Shown piece by piece: positions 7,847 to 19,121 of a stretch of DNA of 64,000 nucleotides. The position numbers and the translations under genes were made by a program. The stretch's first letter is position 1. Every line of letters starts with the position of its first letter. The notes under the pieces were generated by a model. That model ran no database searches. It had not been told where the DNA came from and saw only the letters and a list, made by a program, of their open reading frames with translations. This DNA is from Actinopolyspora biskrensis (lineage in GTDB: Bacteria; Actinomycetota; Actinomycetes; Mycobacteriales; Pseudonocardiaceae), in the NCBI RefSeq assembly GCF_013408175.1, contig NZ_JACBYW010000007.1, positions 62,001 to 126,000 of the forward strand, written 5' to 3'.

Positions 7847-8740
7847 CTAGTGCTCCTTGAGTCCGGGCAGCACCTCGTTGGAGATCTCCTCCAGGATCGA
7901 CTCCCTGCCCTCGAACGGCTCCTCCGTGCGCGGCCAGTGCACGATCACGTCCGTGAACCCGAGTTCGGAGGCCCTGCCCAGCACGTCCCTGAAGTGTTCG
8001 ACGCTGGACAGCGAGTAGGACGCTCCGGCGTCGGCGTTGAGGTAGCGCGGCACCCTGCCCGGAACGCGTCCCTGCTGCTGGAGCGCCTCGTCGAAGCGTT
8101 CGGTGTTGTCCCGCAGTGAACGCCACCACGCCGCGCTGTCGGTCACCTCGGTGCCGGGAGGACGCCCCGTGGTCACCCAGCCGTTCCCGAACCGCGCGGC
8201 CAGCCGCATGGCCCGCGAGCCCTCGGCGGCCACGACGAACGGCACCCGCGGGGTCTGCACGCACCCAGGGGCGCGGCGCGCCTCGACTGCCGAGTAGTAC
8301 TCACCGTCGAAGCTGGCGTTGTCCGAGGTCAGGATGGTGTCCAGCAGTTCGATGAACTCGGTGAAGCGGTGGCCGCGCTCCTTCGCGGACAGCGCCCGTC
8401 CGCCGAACACCCGCGTGTCGAACCCCGAGCCGCCCGATCCGACCCCCAGCAGGAAGCGTCCGTCGCTGACGTCGTCCAGCGCCGTCAGTTCCCGCGCGAA
8501 GTGCACGGGATGTCGGAAGTTGGGCGAGGCCACCAGGGTTCCGAGCTTTATCCGCGAGGTCACGGTCGCGGCGGCCGTGAGGGTGGGGACCGCGTCGAAC
8601 CAGGGCTTGTCCACCAGTGAGCTCCAGCCCACGTGGTCGTAGGTCCAGGCGTGGTCGAATCCGTACTCCTCCGCCATCCGCCACAGCGGTTCCGCGGCCC
8701 ACCAACGATGTTCGGGCAGAATCACTATCCCAACGCGCAC
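7847..8740 (-). CDS. LLM-class (F420-type) flavin-dependent oxidoreductase
   Basis: 297 residues forming a luciferase-like TIM barrel. Visible family features are the N-terminal strand VGIVILPEH, WTYDHV, the SRIKLGTLVASPNFRHPVHFARE segment (for example LGTLVASPNF), DGRFLLGVGSG and the later FVVAAEGSRAMRLAARFGNGW. Proteins with this pattern in actinobacteria generally use F420H2 or FMN to reduce or oxidise small molecules; substrate and cofactor are not determinable here. The GTG start is supported by the conserved first strand and by a -10 box 7 nt upstream. Confidence 0.85.
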   Translation of the reverse strand: MRVGIVILPEHRWWAAEPLWRMAEEYGFDHAWTYDHVGWSSLVDKPWFDAVPTLTAAATVTSRIKLGTLVASPNFRHPVHFARELTALDDVSDGRFLLGVGSGGSGFDTRVFGGRALSAKERGHRFTEFIELLDTILTSDNASFDGEYYSAVEARRAPGCVQTPRVPFVVAAEGSRAMRLAARFGNGWVTTGRPPGTEVTDSAAWWRSLRDNTERFDEALQQQGRVPGRVPRYLNADAGASYSLSSVEHFRDVLGRASELGFTDVIVHWPRTEEPFEGRESILEEISNEVLPGLKEH

Positions 8741-8747
8741 ACTCGTG

Positions 8748-8753
8748 ACCGTA
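8748..8753 (-). promoter_or_regulatory. Putative -10 box of the LLM oxidoreductase gene, leaderless geometry
   Basis: On the minus strand TACGGT ends 7 nt before the GTG start, and no Shine-Dalgarno sequence is visible. Confidence 0.4.
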
Positions 8754-8950
8754 TACGCTCACCCGGCTCGGCTACGAGAGGTCGGTGCGGCGTAGGCACA
8801 GGTACATGCGGCAGTGTTATGAAATTTTCCGGTCACACCCCGCTTGTGAACGGTGTTCGCAACGTGAGACGGCCCACTCCGGCCGTCGCTGGGCTCAGGG
8901 GTGACCACGATCGCGTTACGAAATCGGCGTTTCGCGGGCATTATGGAGAC

Positions 8951-9763
8951 GTGCGTCAACCGTGCCTCGTCGCCTCGGACATCGACGGAACCCTGCTGGA
9001 CCCGGCCGAGAGGGTCACCGCCCGTACCGCCCGCAGCGCGCGCGGCGTCGACGCCTCGGGCACCCCGCTGGTGCTGGTGACCGGGCGTCCACCGCGCTGG
9101 GTGCCGCGAATCACCGACTCGCTGGGAGTGGCGGGCACCGTGGTGTGCGCCAACGGGGCGGTGATCTACGACTCCGCCTCCGACACCGTGCTGCACTCCA
9201 GCGATGTCGACCCGGTGACGCTGCGGGACGTGACCAAGTCGCTTCGCGAGGCGCTGCCGGGCTGCTCCTTCGGGGTGGAACGCGCGACCGGGGGTGCCCG
9301 GGATCGCGTCGACGAGCAGTTCCTCGCCGAGCCGGAGTTCCACAGCGGTTGGCCGAACCCGGACCTGCGGGTCGTGCCCGCCGACGAGCTCGTGGGCTCC
9401 GCCGCGGGCAAGCTGCTCGTGCTGCACGAGCGCATGACCAGCGCCCAGATGGCCGTCGTGGCGGAGGAGCTGGTCGGCAGCAGGCTGCAGGTCACCTACT
9501 CGACCGGGTCCGGGCTGCTGGAGCTGTCGGCGCCCGGGGTGAACAAGGCGTCCGGGCTGGCCCGTGTCGCGGGCGAGCTGGGGATCGCGGCTTCCGACGT
9601 CCTCGCCTTCGGGGACATGCCCAACGACGTCCCCATGCTGGAGTGGGCGGGCCACGGCGTGGCCATGGGCAACGCCCACCCGGACGTTCGGCAGGCGGCC
9701 GACGAGGTGACGGCGAGCAACGAGGACGACGGGGTGGCAGCCGTGCTGGACCGCTGGTGGTGA
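8951..9763 (+). CDS. Cof-type HAD-superfamily phosphatase
   Basis: 270 residues. HAD motif I is ASDIDGTLLD with both Asp residues, motif II VLVTGRPP, motif III Lys in AAGKLL or NKASG, and motif IV LAFGDMPNDVPML. The residues between motifs II and III form the C2B cap typical of Cof enzymes that dephosphorylate sugar phosphates or flavin and nucleotide intermediates. The M. tuberculosis neighbourhood has a homologous HAD gene between serS and the amidase. The GTG at 8951 has GGAG 3 nt upstream; CATTAT ends 6 nt before it, so leaderless initiation is also possible. It is convergent with the amidase gene. Confidence 0.85.
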   Translation: MRQPCLVASDIDGTLLDPAERVTARTARSARGVDASGTPLVLVTGRPPRWVPRITDSLGVAGTVVCANGAVIYDSASDTVLHSSDVDPVTLRDVTKSLREALPGCSFGVERATGGARDRVDEQFLAEPEFHSGWPNPDLRVVPADELVGSAAGKLLVLHERMTSAQMAVVAEELVGSRLQVTYSTGSGLLELSAPGVNKASGLARVAGELGIAASDVLAFGDMPNDVPMLEWAGHGVAMGNAHPDVRQAADEVTASNEDDGVAAVLDRWW

Positions 9764-9777
9764 GGTGCGGGACTGTC

Positions 9778-9912
9778 GGCGGGTCTTTTTGCGTGGCGGC
9801 TCACTTGGCGGAACCCGCGGCGGTGCCTGCTGCTCGGGCTCAGAGCGCTTGCGTTGAACCGAGCCTTCCGCTGGAAGTTCCTGGCAGGGATTCTGGTGGT
9901 TCCGTGGCGTGA
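9778..9912 (+). repeat. Intergenic mosaic repeat, shortened module A
   Basis: It carries GCGTGGCGGCTCACTTGGCGG, CGGCGGTGCC, GGGCTCAGAGCGCTTGCGT and a second GGTGGTTCCGTGGCG near its end. It is an internally deleted version of the 6750 copy between convergent genes. Confidence 0.6.
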
Positions 9913-9917
9913 CTCCC

Positions 9918-12457
<2,540 letters not shown>

Positions 12458-12458
12458 C

Positions 12459-14579
12459 GTGACTGACCGGACTTCCCCAGCCGAATCGGAACCGACCGGG
12501 TCGGAACCATCGGAACCGAGCGCCCCGGAAGCGGGAGCACCGGCGGCGGAGGCGGAGCCGACCTCCGCGCAGGCCGGTGCGGAGGTCCCGGGCGTCGACG
12601 CCGGGGACCGAACGGAGCAACGGGCGGACGAGGAGAGCGCCGCCCCCTCCTCGCCGGAGGCGGGAGAGAGCAAACTCAGCGACTCGGCCACGGTCCGGAC
12701 CGGGCACCGGCGCGTCGCGGCGGGGCAGACCCTGCAGCGGGTGCTGCTTCCGCGGGCCGAGGACCCGCTCGACGCGCGTCCGCTCTACCTGGACGAGCCG
12801 GAGAACCTCGCACAGCGCGCCACCGTGCTGTCCAGGCGTTCGGTGCGGATCCCCGGTAACTCGCGGGTGTCGTTCGCCTCGTACTTCAACGCCTTCCCCG
12901 CCAGCTACTGGAAGCGCTGGACCAAGCTCGACGAGGTGGTCCTGCGCCTGAAGGTCCGCGGTACCGGGCGGCTGGACGTGTACCGGTCCAAGCCGAACGG
13001 CGACGTCGTGCACCTGGAAGGCACCCCGGTTTCCAGTTCGAAGTCGTGGCGGTGGCTGGAGTTCCGGGTCTCGCTCAAACCGTTCGAGGACGGCGGCTGG
13101 ATCTGGTTCGACCTGTTCACCAACGAAGGGGAGCTCGACCTCGACGAGGCGGCCTGGACGACCGACCTCAGGCTGCCCAAGCAGCGTGTCGTGGTGGGCA
13201 CCACCACCATGCGCCCGGCCGACTGCGTGCAGACCCTGCAGACCCTCGGCGAGGACACCCAGGTGCTCGATCTCGTCGAGCGCGTGGTCGTGGCCGACCA
13301 GGGCGGGCAGAAGATCAGGGACACCGACGGCTTCGACGAGGCCGCCAGGAGGATCGGGGACAAGCTGCACGTCATCGAGCAGCCGAACCTCGGCGGCTCC
13401 GGGGGCTTCACCCGCGTCATGTACGAGGGGGTGTACAACTCCGACGCCGAGCAGGTGATGCTGTTCGACGACGACATCGCGCTGGAACCGGACGGGGTGC
13501 TGCGGGCCAACGCCTTCGCCAGGGCCGCCGTCCAGCCGGTGATCGTCGGTGGGCACATGCTCAACCTGCAGGCCCGCTCGCGGCTGCACACCATGGGCGA
13601 GGTCGTCGACCTGGGCTCCGCGATGTGGCGTGCCGCTCCCGGGGCGGCCACCGACCACGACTTCGCCGAGTACCCGCTGCGCGAGAGCAGCAAGCTGCAC
13701 AAGCTCATCCACTCCACCTACAACGGGTGGTGGATGTGCCTCTTCCCGCGCGAGGTCATCGAGAACACCGGACTGCCGCTGCCGCTCTTCCTCAAGTGGG
13801 ACGACGCCGAGTACCACGTCCGCGCGGGTGAGCGGGGGTATCCGACGGTCTCGCTGCCCGGTGCGGCCGTCTGGCACATGCCGTGGAGCGACAAGAACGA
13901 CGCCACCGACTGGACGGCCTACTTCCACACCCGCAACAGGCTGATCCTCGCGGCGTTGCACAGTCCCGACGACGTCAAGAAGAACCTGCTCAAGCAGAGC
14001 TTCAAGCTCACCCTGCGGCACCTGTTCTCGATGGAGTACTCGACCGTGGCGGTGCAGCTCAAGGCGGTCGAGGACTTCCTGGCCGGTCCGGAAGGGCTGT
14101 TCGAGAGTCTGCGCACGGCACTTCCCGAGGTCCGCAAGCTGCGTGAGCAGTACGACGACGCGCAGACCTTCTCCTCGGCCGGAGAACTGCCCCCGCCGAC
14201 CGCCGACCCCGTGCTGGCCGAACAGCTGCTGGACCCCCCGGTGCGCACGACGCGGATCGCCCAGCGGGCCTCGAAGGCGCTGCTGCACAACCTCAAGCAG
14301 CCCGACTCCGAGGCGCAGCGGCGTCCCCAGCTCAACATCCCCTCGGCGAGCGCGCGTTGGTTCCTGCTCGGAGCCCTGGACAGCGCCACCGTCTCCACCG
14401 CCGACGGCAGCGGCACGGCCTTCCGGCGTCGCGACCCTGAGGAGTTCCGTAGGCTCGGTACTCGGGCCATAGCCGACTACCGCAGGCTGGTGAGCGAGTG
14501 GTCGCGGTTGCGGGAGGCGTATCGTGCCGCCCTGCCGGAGCTGACCAGCCCCGAGGCGTGGAAGCAGATGTACGAGTGA
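12459..14579 (+). CDS. glfT2: Galactofuranosyltransferase GlfT2
   Basis: 706 residues. The first 70 or so are a low-complexity Glu/Pro/Ser/Ala tail absent, as I recall, from the 637-residue mycobacterial enzyme. A beta-rich N-terminal domain (about 90-235) precedes a GT-A fold with the metal site LFDDDIALE. The acceptor region follows, with FLKWDDAEYHVRAGERGYP and AVWHMPWSDKND, and then a helical C-terminus. It polymerises galactofuranose in alternating beta-1,5 and beta-1,6 linkages at the inner membrane face. The glf stop is one nt upstream, which supports this GTG start and therefore the acidic tail. Confidence 0.95.
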   Translation: MTDRTSPAESEPTGSEPSEPSAPEAGAPAAEAEPTSAQAGAEVPGVDAGDRTEQRADEESAAPSSPEAGESKLSDSATVRTGHRRVAAGQTLQRVLLPRAEDPLDARPLYLDEPENLAQRATVLSRRSVRIPGNSRVSFASYFNAFPASYWKRWTKLDEVVLRLKVRGTGRLDVYRSKPNGDVVHLEGTPVSSSKSWRWLEFRVSLKPFEDGGWIWFDLFTNEGELDLDEAAWTTDLRLPKQRVVVGTTTMRPADCVQTLQTLGEDTQVLDLVERVVVADQGGQKIRDTDGFDEAARRIGDKLHVIEQPNLGGSGGFTRVMYEGVYNSDAEQVMLFDDDIALEPDGVLRANAFARAAVQPVIVGGHMLNLQARSRLHTMGEVVDLGSAMWRAAPGAATDHDFAEYPLRESSKLHKLIHSTYNGWWMCLFPREVIENTGLPLPLFLKWDDAEYHVRAGERGYPTVSLPGAAVWHMPWSDKNDATDWTAYFHTRNRLILAALHSPDDVKKNLLKQSFKLTLRHLFSMEYSTVAVQLKAVEDFLAGPEGLFESLRTALPEVRKLREQYDDAQTFSSAGELPPPTADPVLAEQLLDPPVRTTRIAQRASKALLHNLKQPDSEAQRRPQLNIPSASARWFLLGALDSATVSTADGSGTAFRRRDPEEFRRLGTRAIADYRRLVSEWSRLREAYRAALPELTSPEAWKQMYE

Positions 14580-14823
14580 GCTGAGTCCGCGTGAGGCGAC
14601 CCGGGAGGGTTGTGCACGTCACGGAGCGGGAGAGCGCGGTGGCCCGGGGTGGGTGGTGACCCGTCCCGGGCCGCGGCGCGAGTTCGTCGGGCCGCGGTCC
14701 GACGGTCGCCCCTCCGGGGCGCCACATTCGAATACCGCCTACAGCCGAGAGCACGGATCCGAGACCGGAACGCCGGTTTCGGGTGGACACCGACGGCCTG
14801 CCCGAGAAGAAGCCGGAGACGAA

Positions 14824-15408
14824 GTGGACGCAGAGCTGACCACCGCGCCCCCCGCCGCCGAGACGGAGCGAGGTGCGGAGGAACACCCGCCACCGGCCGT
14901 TACGGCCGAGACGGTGGCGGTACGCCGGGTGCAGGGCGTGCTGGCCAAGCGACCCGTGGTTACGGTCGCCGGAGTCATGTCCAAATTCGGTGATCACGCG
15001 ATTGGGTGGCTCGTGTTGGGAGCAGTGGGGGCGCTGGCCGACCGCGGGCGGCGCGCCGACTGGATCGCCTCCGCGGCCGGGGTAGCCGCGGCGCACGGCG
15101 CCTCCATCGCGGTCAAACGGGTGGTGCGCCGCAGCAGACCCGGCGATCCGGGAATCAGGGTGCTGGTCAGCACCCCGAGCAGACTGAGCTTTCCCTCCTC
15201 GCACGCGACTTCCACGACGACGGCCGCCGTGCTGTACGGCAGAGTGCTCGGCCGTCGGCTCACTCCCGCGCTGGTGCCGCCGATGATGGTCAGCAGATTG
15301 GTGCTCGGCGTCCACTATCCGAGTGACGTGGCAGCGGGTTCGACACTCGGTGGGGCCGTCGCGTGGGGAGTGCGTCGCTACATCGAACGGCGGAGGAACC
15401 GTGGCTGA
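14824..15408 (+). CDS. PAP2-family decaprenylphosphoryl-5-phosphoribose phosphatase
   Basis: 194 residues with phosphatase motifs KRVVRRSRP (KxxxxxxRP), PSSHATS (PSGH-like) and SRLVLGVHYPSDVAAG (SRxxxxxHxxxD). Several hydrophobic helices place the site at the membrane. Its position between glfT2 and ubiA is that of the mycobacterial enzyme proposed to remove the 5-phosphate from decaprenylphosphoryl-phosphoribose, the step between UbiA and DprE1/DprE2. The GTG at 14824 has GGAG 5 nt upstream; a longer frame starting at 14653 would add an unlikely basic tail. The last 8 nt overlap ubiA. Confidence 0.85.
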   Translation: MDAELTTAPPAAETERGAEEHPPPAVTAETVAVRRVQGVLAKRPVVTVAGVMSKFGDHAIGWLVLGAVGALADRGRRADWIASAAGVAAAHGASIAVKRVVRRSRPGDPGIRVLVSTPSRLSFPSSHATSTTTAAVLYGRVLGRRLTPALVPPMMVSRLVLGVHYPSDVAAGSTLGGAVAWGVRRYIERRRNRG

Positions 15409-16648
15409 CAAGAACGAGACCGGGTTTCAGCTCGGCGAAGAGCCCACAACGGGACAGGGCTCGCACGAGGGCTCCGAGCGGTCCGCAGGAGGGGAGGGAG
15501 CCCCCGGCGGCACGCGGGTGGCCACCGAGACCGCGACCACGGAGCGGGAGGGCGGTACCGCCCCCTCCCACGGCGCGGTGGAAACCGACTCCGAACTGAC
15601 GCGGCAGGTCGAGGGGCAGGTCGAAGCGGACGCCGAGGGAGCCATCGGCTCGGAGGCCGGTGGTGAGGCCGCCGCGCTGGAGGAGGACTCCGGACCGGGC
15701 GGGGGCACCACGTCCGCGGACAGCACCGACAAGTCCTCGGACGCCTATCACGCCAGGGTGACGGCGGCGGCCGGAACGCCCGCCGGGCTCTTCAACGGCT
15801 TGATCAGGGAGCTGCGCCCCAAGCAGTGGGTCAAGAACATCCTCGTGCTCGCCGCCCCGTTCACGGCAGGGGCGCTGCTGGACGTTCCGATCCTGCTGGA
15901 CGCGGCCGTGGCGTTCGTGGTCTTCTCGATGGCCGCCTCCGGGATCTACTTCATCAACGACGCGCTCGACGTCGAGTCGGACCGCGCCCACCCGACCAAG
16001 CGCAACCGGCCCATCGCGGCGGGGCTGGTCCCGCTGCCGATCGCCTACGCCGTGTGCGGCCTGCTGCTGGTGGGGTCGCTGGTCATCTCCGGCCTGATCA
16101 GCATGCCCCTGTTCGCCGTCATGGCGGTCTACATCGGGGTGCAGCTGGGTTACTGCTTCGGGCTCAAGCACCAGCCGGTCATCGACCTCTGCATCGTCGC
16201 TTCCGGGTTCCTGCTGCGTGCCGTGGCCGGTGGTGCCGCGGCCGGGCTGGTGATCACCCAGTGGTTCTACATCGTCGTGGCGTTCGGTTCGCTGTTCATG
16301 GTGGCGGGCAAGCGCTACGCCGAGGTGAAGCTGGCCAACGAGACCGGCGCCAAGATCCGGAAGTCCCTGCGGGCCTACTCGGCCTCGTACCTGCGGTTCG
16401 TCTGGGCCATCTCGGCGGCGATCATGATCATGTCGTACAGCCAGTGGGCCTACGAGATCCAGAACCACGACCACTCCCGGTGGGGAGTCATCTCGATCAT
16501 CCCCTTCGTGATCGGGATCCTGCGCTACGCCGTGGACGTGGACAAGGGCGTGGCCGGGGAGCCCGAGGAGGTCGCGCTCAAGGACAAGGTGCTGCTGGTC
16601 CTGTTCTGCGTGCTCGCGGGCTGCCTGTTCCTCGCCTTCTACCTGTGA
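15401..16648 (+). CDS. ubiA: Decaprenyl-phosphate phosphoribosyltransferase (UbiA family)
   Basis: 415 residues. The catalytic membrane domain occupies about residues 125-415, with the first aspartate motif NDALDVESDRAHPTKRNRP and the second polar loop near LGYCFGLKHQPVID. It transfers phosphoribose from PRPP to decaprenyl phosphate, the first step to the arabinose donor. The first 125 or so residues are a disordered Glu/Gly/Ala/Thr tail, making the protein about 110 residues longer than the mycobacterial enzyme (about 300 residues, recalled). The GTG start is preceded by GGAGGA and overlaps the PAP2 stop by 8 nt. The operon ends here, at a 13-bp hairpin. Confidence 0.93.
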   Translation: MADKNETGFQLGEEPTTGQGSHEGSERSAGGEGAPGGTRVATETATTEREGGTAPSHGAVETDSELTRQVEGQVEADAEGAIGSEAGGEAAALEEDSGPGGGTTSADSTDKSSDAYHARVTAAAGTPAGLFNGLIRELRPKQWVKNILVLAAPFTAGALLDVPILLDAAVAFVVFSMAASGIYFINDALDVESDRAHPTKRNRPIAAGLVPLPIAYAVCGLLLVGSLVISGLISMPLFAVMAVYIGVQLGYCFGLKHQPVIDLCIVASGFLLRAVAGGAAAGLVITQWFYIVVAFGSLFMVAGKRYAEVKLANETGAKIRKSLRAYSASYLRFVWAISAAIMIMSYSQWAYEIQNHDHSRWGVISIIPFVIGILRYAVDVDKGVAGEPEEVALKDKVLLVLFCVLAGCLFLAFYL

Positions 16649-16660
16649 GCGCCGGTGCTC

Positions 16661-16702
16661 GCCGATCCCGGCGTGCGGTCTCCCGGCCGCGCCGGGATCG
16701 GC
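16661..16702 (+). terminator. Strong hairpin terminator after ubiA
   Basis: GCCGATCCCGGCG (16661-16673) and its exact complement CGCCGGGATCGGC (16690-16702) form a 13-bp stem 12 nt after the ubiA stop. Confidence 0.7.
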
Positions 16703-16723
16703 GCGGCGGAGGTGTCCGGGCTT

Positions 16724-16769
16724 GCCGGGGGAACAAAAAATACCCCCGGCGCGTACCAGAAGCTGGTAC
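16724..16769 (+). other. Two adjacent perfect hairpins upstream of the HEPN/Abi-like gene
   Basis: Hairpin 1 is GCCGGGGG (16724-16731) with CCCCCGGC (16743-16750) and an 11-nt A-rich loop. Hairpin 2 is GTACCAG (16753-16759) with CTGGTAC (16763-16769) and loop AAG. They lie 80-125 nt before the Abi-like start, beyond the ubiA terminator. They may be a structured 5' leader, a small RNA or an operator. Confidence 0.5.
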
Positions 16770-16847
16770 TGGCTAACCGGGGGGCTGCACACCCAGTGTA
16801 GCACTCCGCGGCTGGCGCGGACACGGAGCTGGTAGAACGGACAGACC

Positions 16848-17546
16848 ATGAGTGAGCAGGCTGTCCCGGCCGCCGAGTTGGCGGAGTTGCTCAGCGCCGA
16901 GCGATTGGAGACCTATCGGCGGCAGGCTCCAGAGTGGGGATGCTCGCCGATCGAGCTCTACCTGCACGGAGCGCGGTTGGCCTCCAGTCACCATCATGAT
17001 CTCAGCATCGTCGAAGTGGTGCTCCGCAACGCGCTGCATGACCAGCTTTCCCAGGTCTACGGGCCACGGTGGTGGGCCGAGGGGCAGCTTCTCGACGATC
17101 GTGGTCAGGAGGCGATCGCCAAGGCTCACAAGGACGTTGGCGAGCACCCGGTCGGACGGATAATCGCTGCTTTGCCGATGGGGTTCTGGATTCATTTGCT
17201 CGGACACGGCGACTATGCCGGCCGCCGTCCTTTCCGGGAGCGCCGCTCGTACGACGCGTTGTTGTGGCGACCTGCGTTGCGGCACGCCTTCCCCCACTCC
17301 TCGGGCGTGCGTGACGAGGTCCACCGCCTCGCCCGGCGCGTCTACGCGCTGCGGAACCGCATTGCTCACTGCGAGCCGATCATCGGCGGTGTGCGAGTGC
17401 CCGGTACGAAGACCCGGCGCAGTCCGGACGAGATCCACGAGGATCTGGTGACGCTGGTGTGGTGGATCTCCCCACCGGTCGGGAAGTGGCTGGCCGCCCA
17501 GTCGTACACTCCAGCGCTACTGGGTGGACCGCACCAGTCGCAGTGA
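16848..17546 (+). CDS. Abi-like HEPN-domain protein
   Basis: 232 residues, mostly helical, resembling the Abi_2 group of abortive-infection proteins. The diagnostic feature is RNRIAH (codons 17352-17369), the RNxxxH motif of HEPN ribonucleases, followed by CEP and preceded by the VEVVLRNALHDQL helix seen in the family. HEPN toxins of this sort cleave RNA and can arrest infected cells. Whether this copy is an active defence gene is inference; no partner antitoxin protein is adjacent. It sits as an insertion between ubiA and a YbaK gene, is preceded by hairpins and followed by a repeat copy. ATG start at 16848. Confidence 0.65.
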   Translation: MSEQAVPAAELAELLSAERLETYRRQAPEWGCSPIELYLHGARLASSHHHDLSIVEVVLRNALHDQLSQVYGPRWWAEGQLLDDRGQEAIAKAHKDVGEHPVGRIIAALPMGFWIHLLGHGDYAGRRPFRERRSYDALLWRPALRHAFPHSSGVRDEVHRLARRVYALRNRIAHCEPIIGGVRVPGTKTRRSPDEIHEDLVTLVWWISPPVGKWLAAQSYTPALLGGPHQSQ

Positions 17547-17624
17547 ATCCGCATGCCGTAATGGTCATGACGCGCAACTGTTGTTGCCCGGCGAAGAGCT
17601 CCGTTGGGATCGGGGGCTTCAACC

Positions 17625-17715
17625 TGAGCGGCGTGGCTACTCAAGAGCGGCCCAGCGCCGCAAGGCGCCGACTCACGTGACGGCTGAGCAACCACCCACG
17701 CGAACCGCCCCGCCG
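17625..17715 (+). repeat. Intergenic mosaic repeat, module B alone
   Basis: GTGGCTACTCAAGAGCGGCCC is followed by GCAAGGCGCCGACTCACGTG and ACGGCTGAGCAACCACC, almost identical to 6925-7000 and 40575-40632. It lies between convergent genes. Confidence 0.7.
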
Positions 17716-17726
17716 AACCCGTTCAC

Positions 17727-18233
17727 TCACTCATCGGCGACGGCCAGTGAACGCCCTCCGGTGATCCGCACCAGCTCGTCGTGCGTGGTGGGGAACACGG
17801 TGCGCGGTGTTCCGCCCGCCGCCCACACGCACGGGTAGTCGGCCAGCGCGCTGTCCACGATCGTGGTCAGCTCCGCGGGGTGGCCGAGCGGGGCCACACC
17901 GCCGATCGACTGGCCCGTGGCCTGCCGGACCCGTTCGGGCTTGGCCCGCTCCAGCGGGGACCACGCGAGGCTCTCGGCGAGCTTGTCCGTGTCGACCCGG
18001 TGGCGTCCGCTGGTGAGCACCAGCACCGGTTGTTCGTCGGAAAGGAACACGAGGCTGCTGGCGATGGCCCCGGTTTCGCAGCCGAGGGCCGCCGCGGCAT
18101 CGGCCGCGGTTCTGGTGGAGCCGGGCATCTCCCTGATCTCGCCGGACACCTCCGCAGCTCGCAGTGCTCGGGCCACCTGCTTGCTGCGCTCCGGCAGCAT
18201 CGTCTCCGGCGGTACCGTCGTCTCCGACTGCAC
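17727..18233 (-). CDS. YbaK/EbsC-family aminoacyl-tRNA deacylase
   Basis: 168 residues covering the single YbaK/ProX domain. Features include TAADAAAALGCETGAIASSLVF, LVLTSGRHRVD, the Lys in VDTDKLAESL, and the glycine-rich SIGGVAPLGHP loop. Family members hydrolyse mischarged Cys-tRNA-Pro or Ala-tRNA-Pro in trans; which one applies here is not clear. The GTG at 18233 was chosen because GGAGGT stands 7 nt upstream; that same GGAGGT forms part of the codons of a slightly longer ATG frame from 18248. It is divergent from the nitroreductase. Confidence 0.85.
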   Translation of the reverse strand: MQSETTVPPETMLPERSKQVARALRAAEVSGEIREMPGSTRTAADAAAALGCETGAIASSLVFLSDEQPVLVLTSGRHRVDTDKLAESLAWSPLERAKPERVRQATGQSIGGVAPLGHPAELTTIVDSALADYPCVWAAGGTPRTVFPTTHDELVRITGGRSLAVADE

Positions 18234-18316
18234 GTGGCGAACCTCCATACGGTTTCGGCTGCTGCCGAGCCAACCCGTCGCGACGGGTTGTACGTTAGCG
18301 CACCATACTTCAGTTC

Positions 18317-18856
18317 GTGAGCGAATCGAGCGGGCGTGGTGCCCATTCCGATGATCCGTTGGAGACGTTGCGCGGGTTGCGGGCCACGCGCTGGTTCACC
18401 GACCGGGAGGTCACCGAGCAGCAGCTGCGCCGGCTCCTCGAAGTGGCGCGGTGGACCGGTTCGGCCCGCAACAGGCAGCCGTGGCGGCTGCACACGGTGC
18501 GGGACCAGGAGCGGCGCGAGCGGCTGAGCCGGTGCGGGAGCTACGCGCTGCACCTGAGCCAGGCGCCCGTGGTGGTGCTGCTGGCGCTCGACCACAGCGG
18601 GCAGGACGCCGAGTTCGACGGGGGCAGGATCGCGCAGGCGATCATGACGGCGGCTCACTTCGACGGGCTCGGCTCGTGCCCTGCCACGTTCTTCCCGCGG
18701 GAGAACGCGGACCGGGCGAGCGCGCTGGCCGGGTTCGCCGCGCCGTGGTCGGTGCGCACCGGCATCGCGCTGGGCTGGCCCGCTCCGCGGCCGCCGGGGA
18801 GGTCGGCGATCCCGGCCGGAAGGCTGCCGCTGGACCGGATCTGGTCGGGTGAGTGA
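18317..18856 (+). CDS. Nitroreductase-family protein (FMN-binding)
   Basis: 179 residues, a short nitroreductase fold. The N-terminal LRGLRATRWFTDREV and the FMN-phosphate region WTGSARNRQPWRLHTV match the conserved RRS-R-F and SP-S-N-QPW blocks. GRIAQAIMTAAHFDGLGSCP corresponds to the dimer-interface helix. It would reduce quinones, nitro compounds or enals with NAD(P)H; no substrate can be assigned. GTG start. CATACT ends 7 nt before it, a weak -10 in leaderless position. It is divergent from the YbaK gene. Confidence 0.8.
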   Translation: MSESSGRGAHSDDPLETLRGLRATRWFTDREVTEQQLRRLLEVARWTGSARNRQPWRLHTVRDQERRERLSRCGSYALHLSQAPVVVLLALDHSGQDAEFDGGRIAQAIMTAAHFDGLGSCPATFFPRENADRASALAGFAAPWSVRTGIALGWPAPRPPGRSAIPAGRLPLDRIWSGE

Positions 18857-19121
18857 GGCACGGGGAGCGACTCCGCCGGGGTGATCGTCGTACTCGCTCG
18901 GAGACCGTCCAGGGCTCGATTCGGAACACGGCGTCCCCGACGGACTCGGGAGCGGGAGCTCCTCAGGGGTGGTCTCCTCGGTGCCTTCCGGAGGGCCCAG
19001 CCGATAACGACAGTCGCGGGCGAAGGTGGGGTCCACGGGTGGAGAGGCGGTGTAACACCGGCAGAACGTCGTGCGAAGAACCTCGTGGGAGTCCGAGCCG
19101 ACGCCGGAAGGCCGAGTGATC

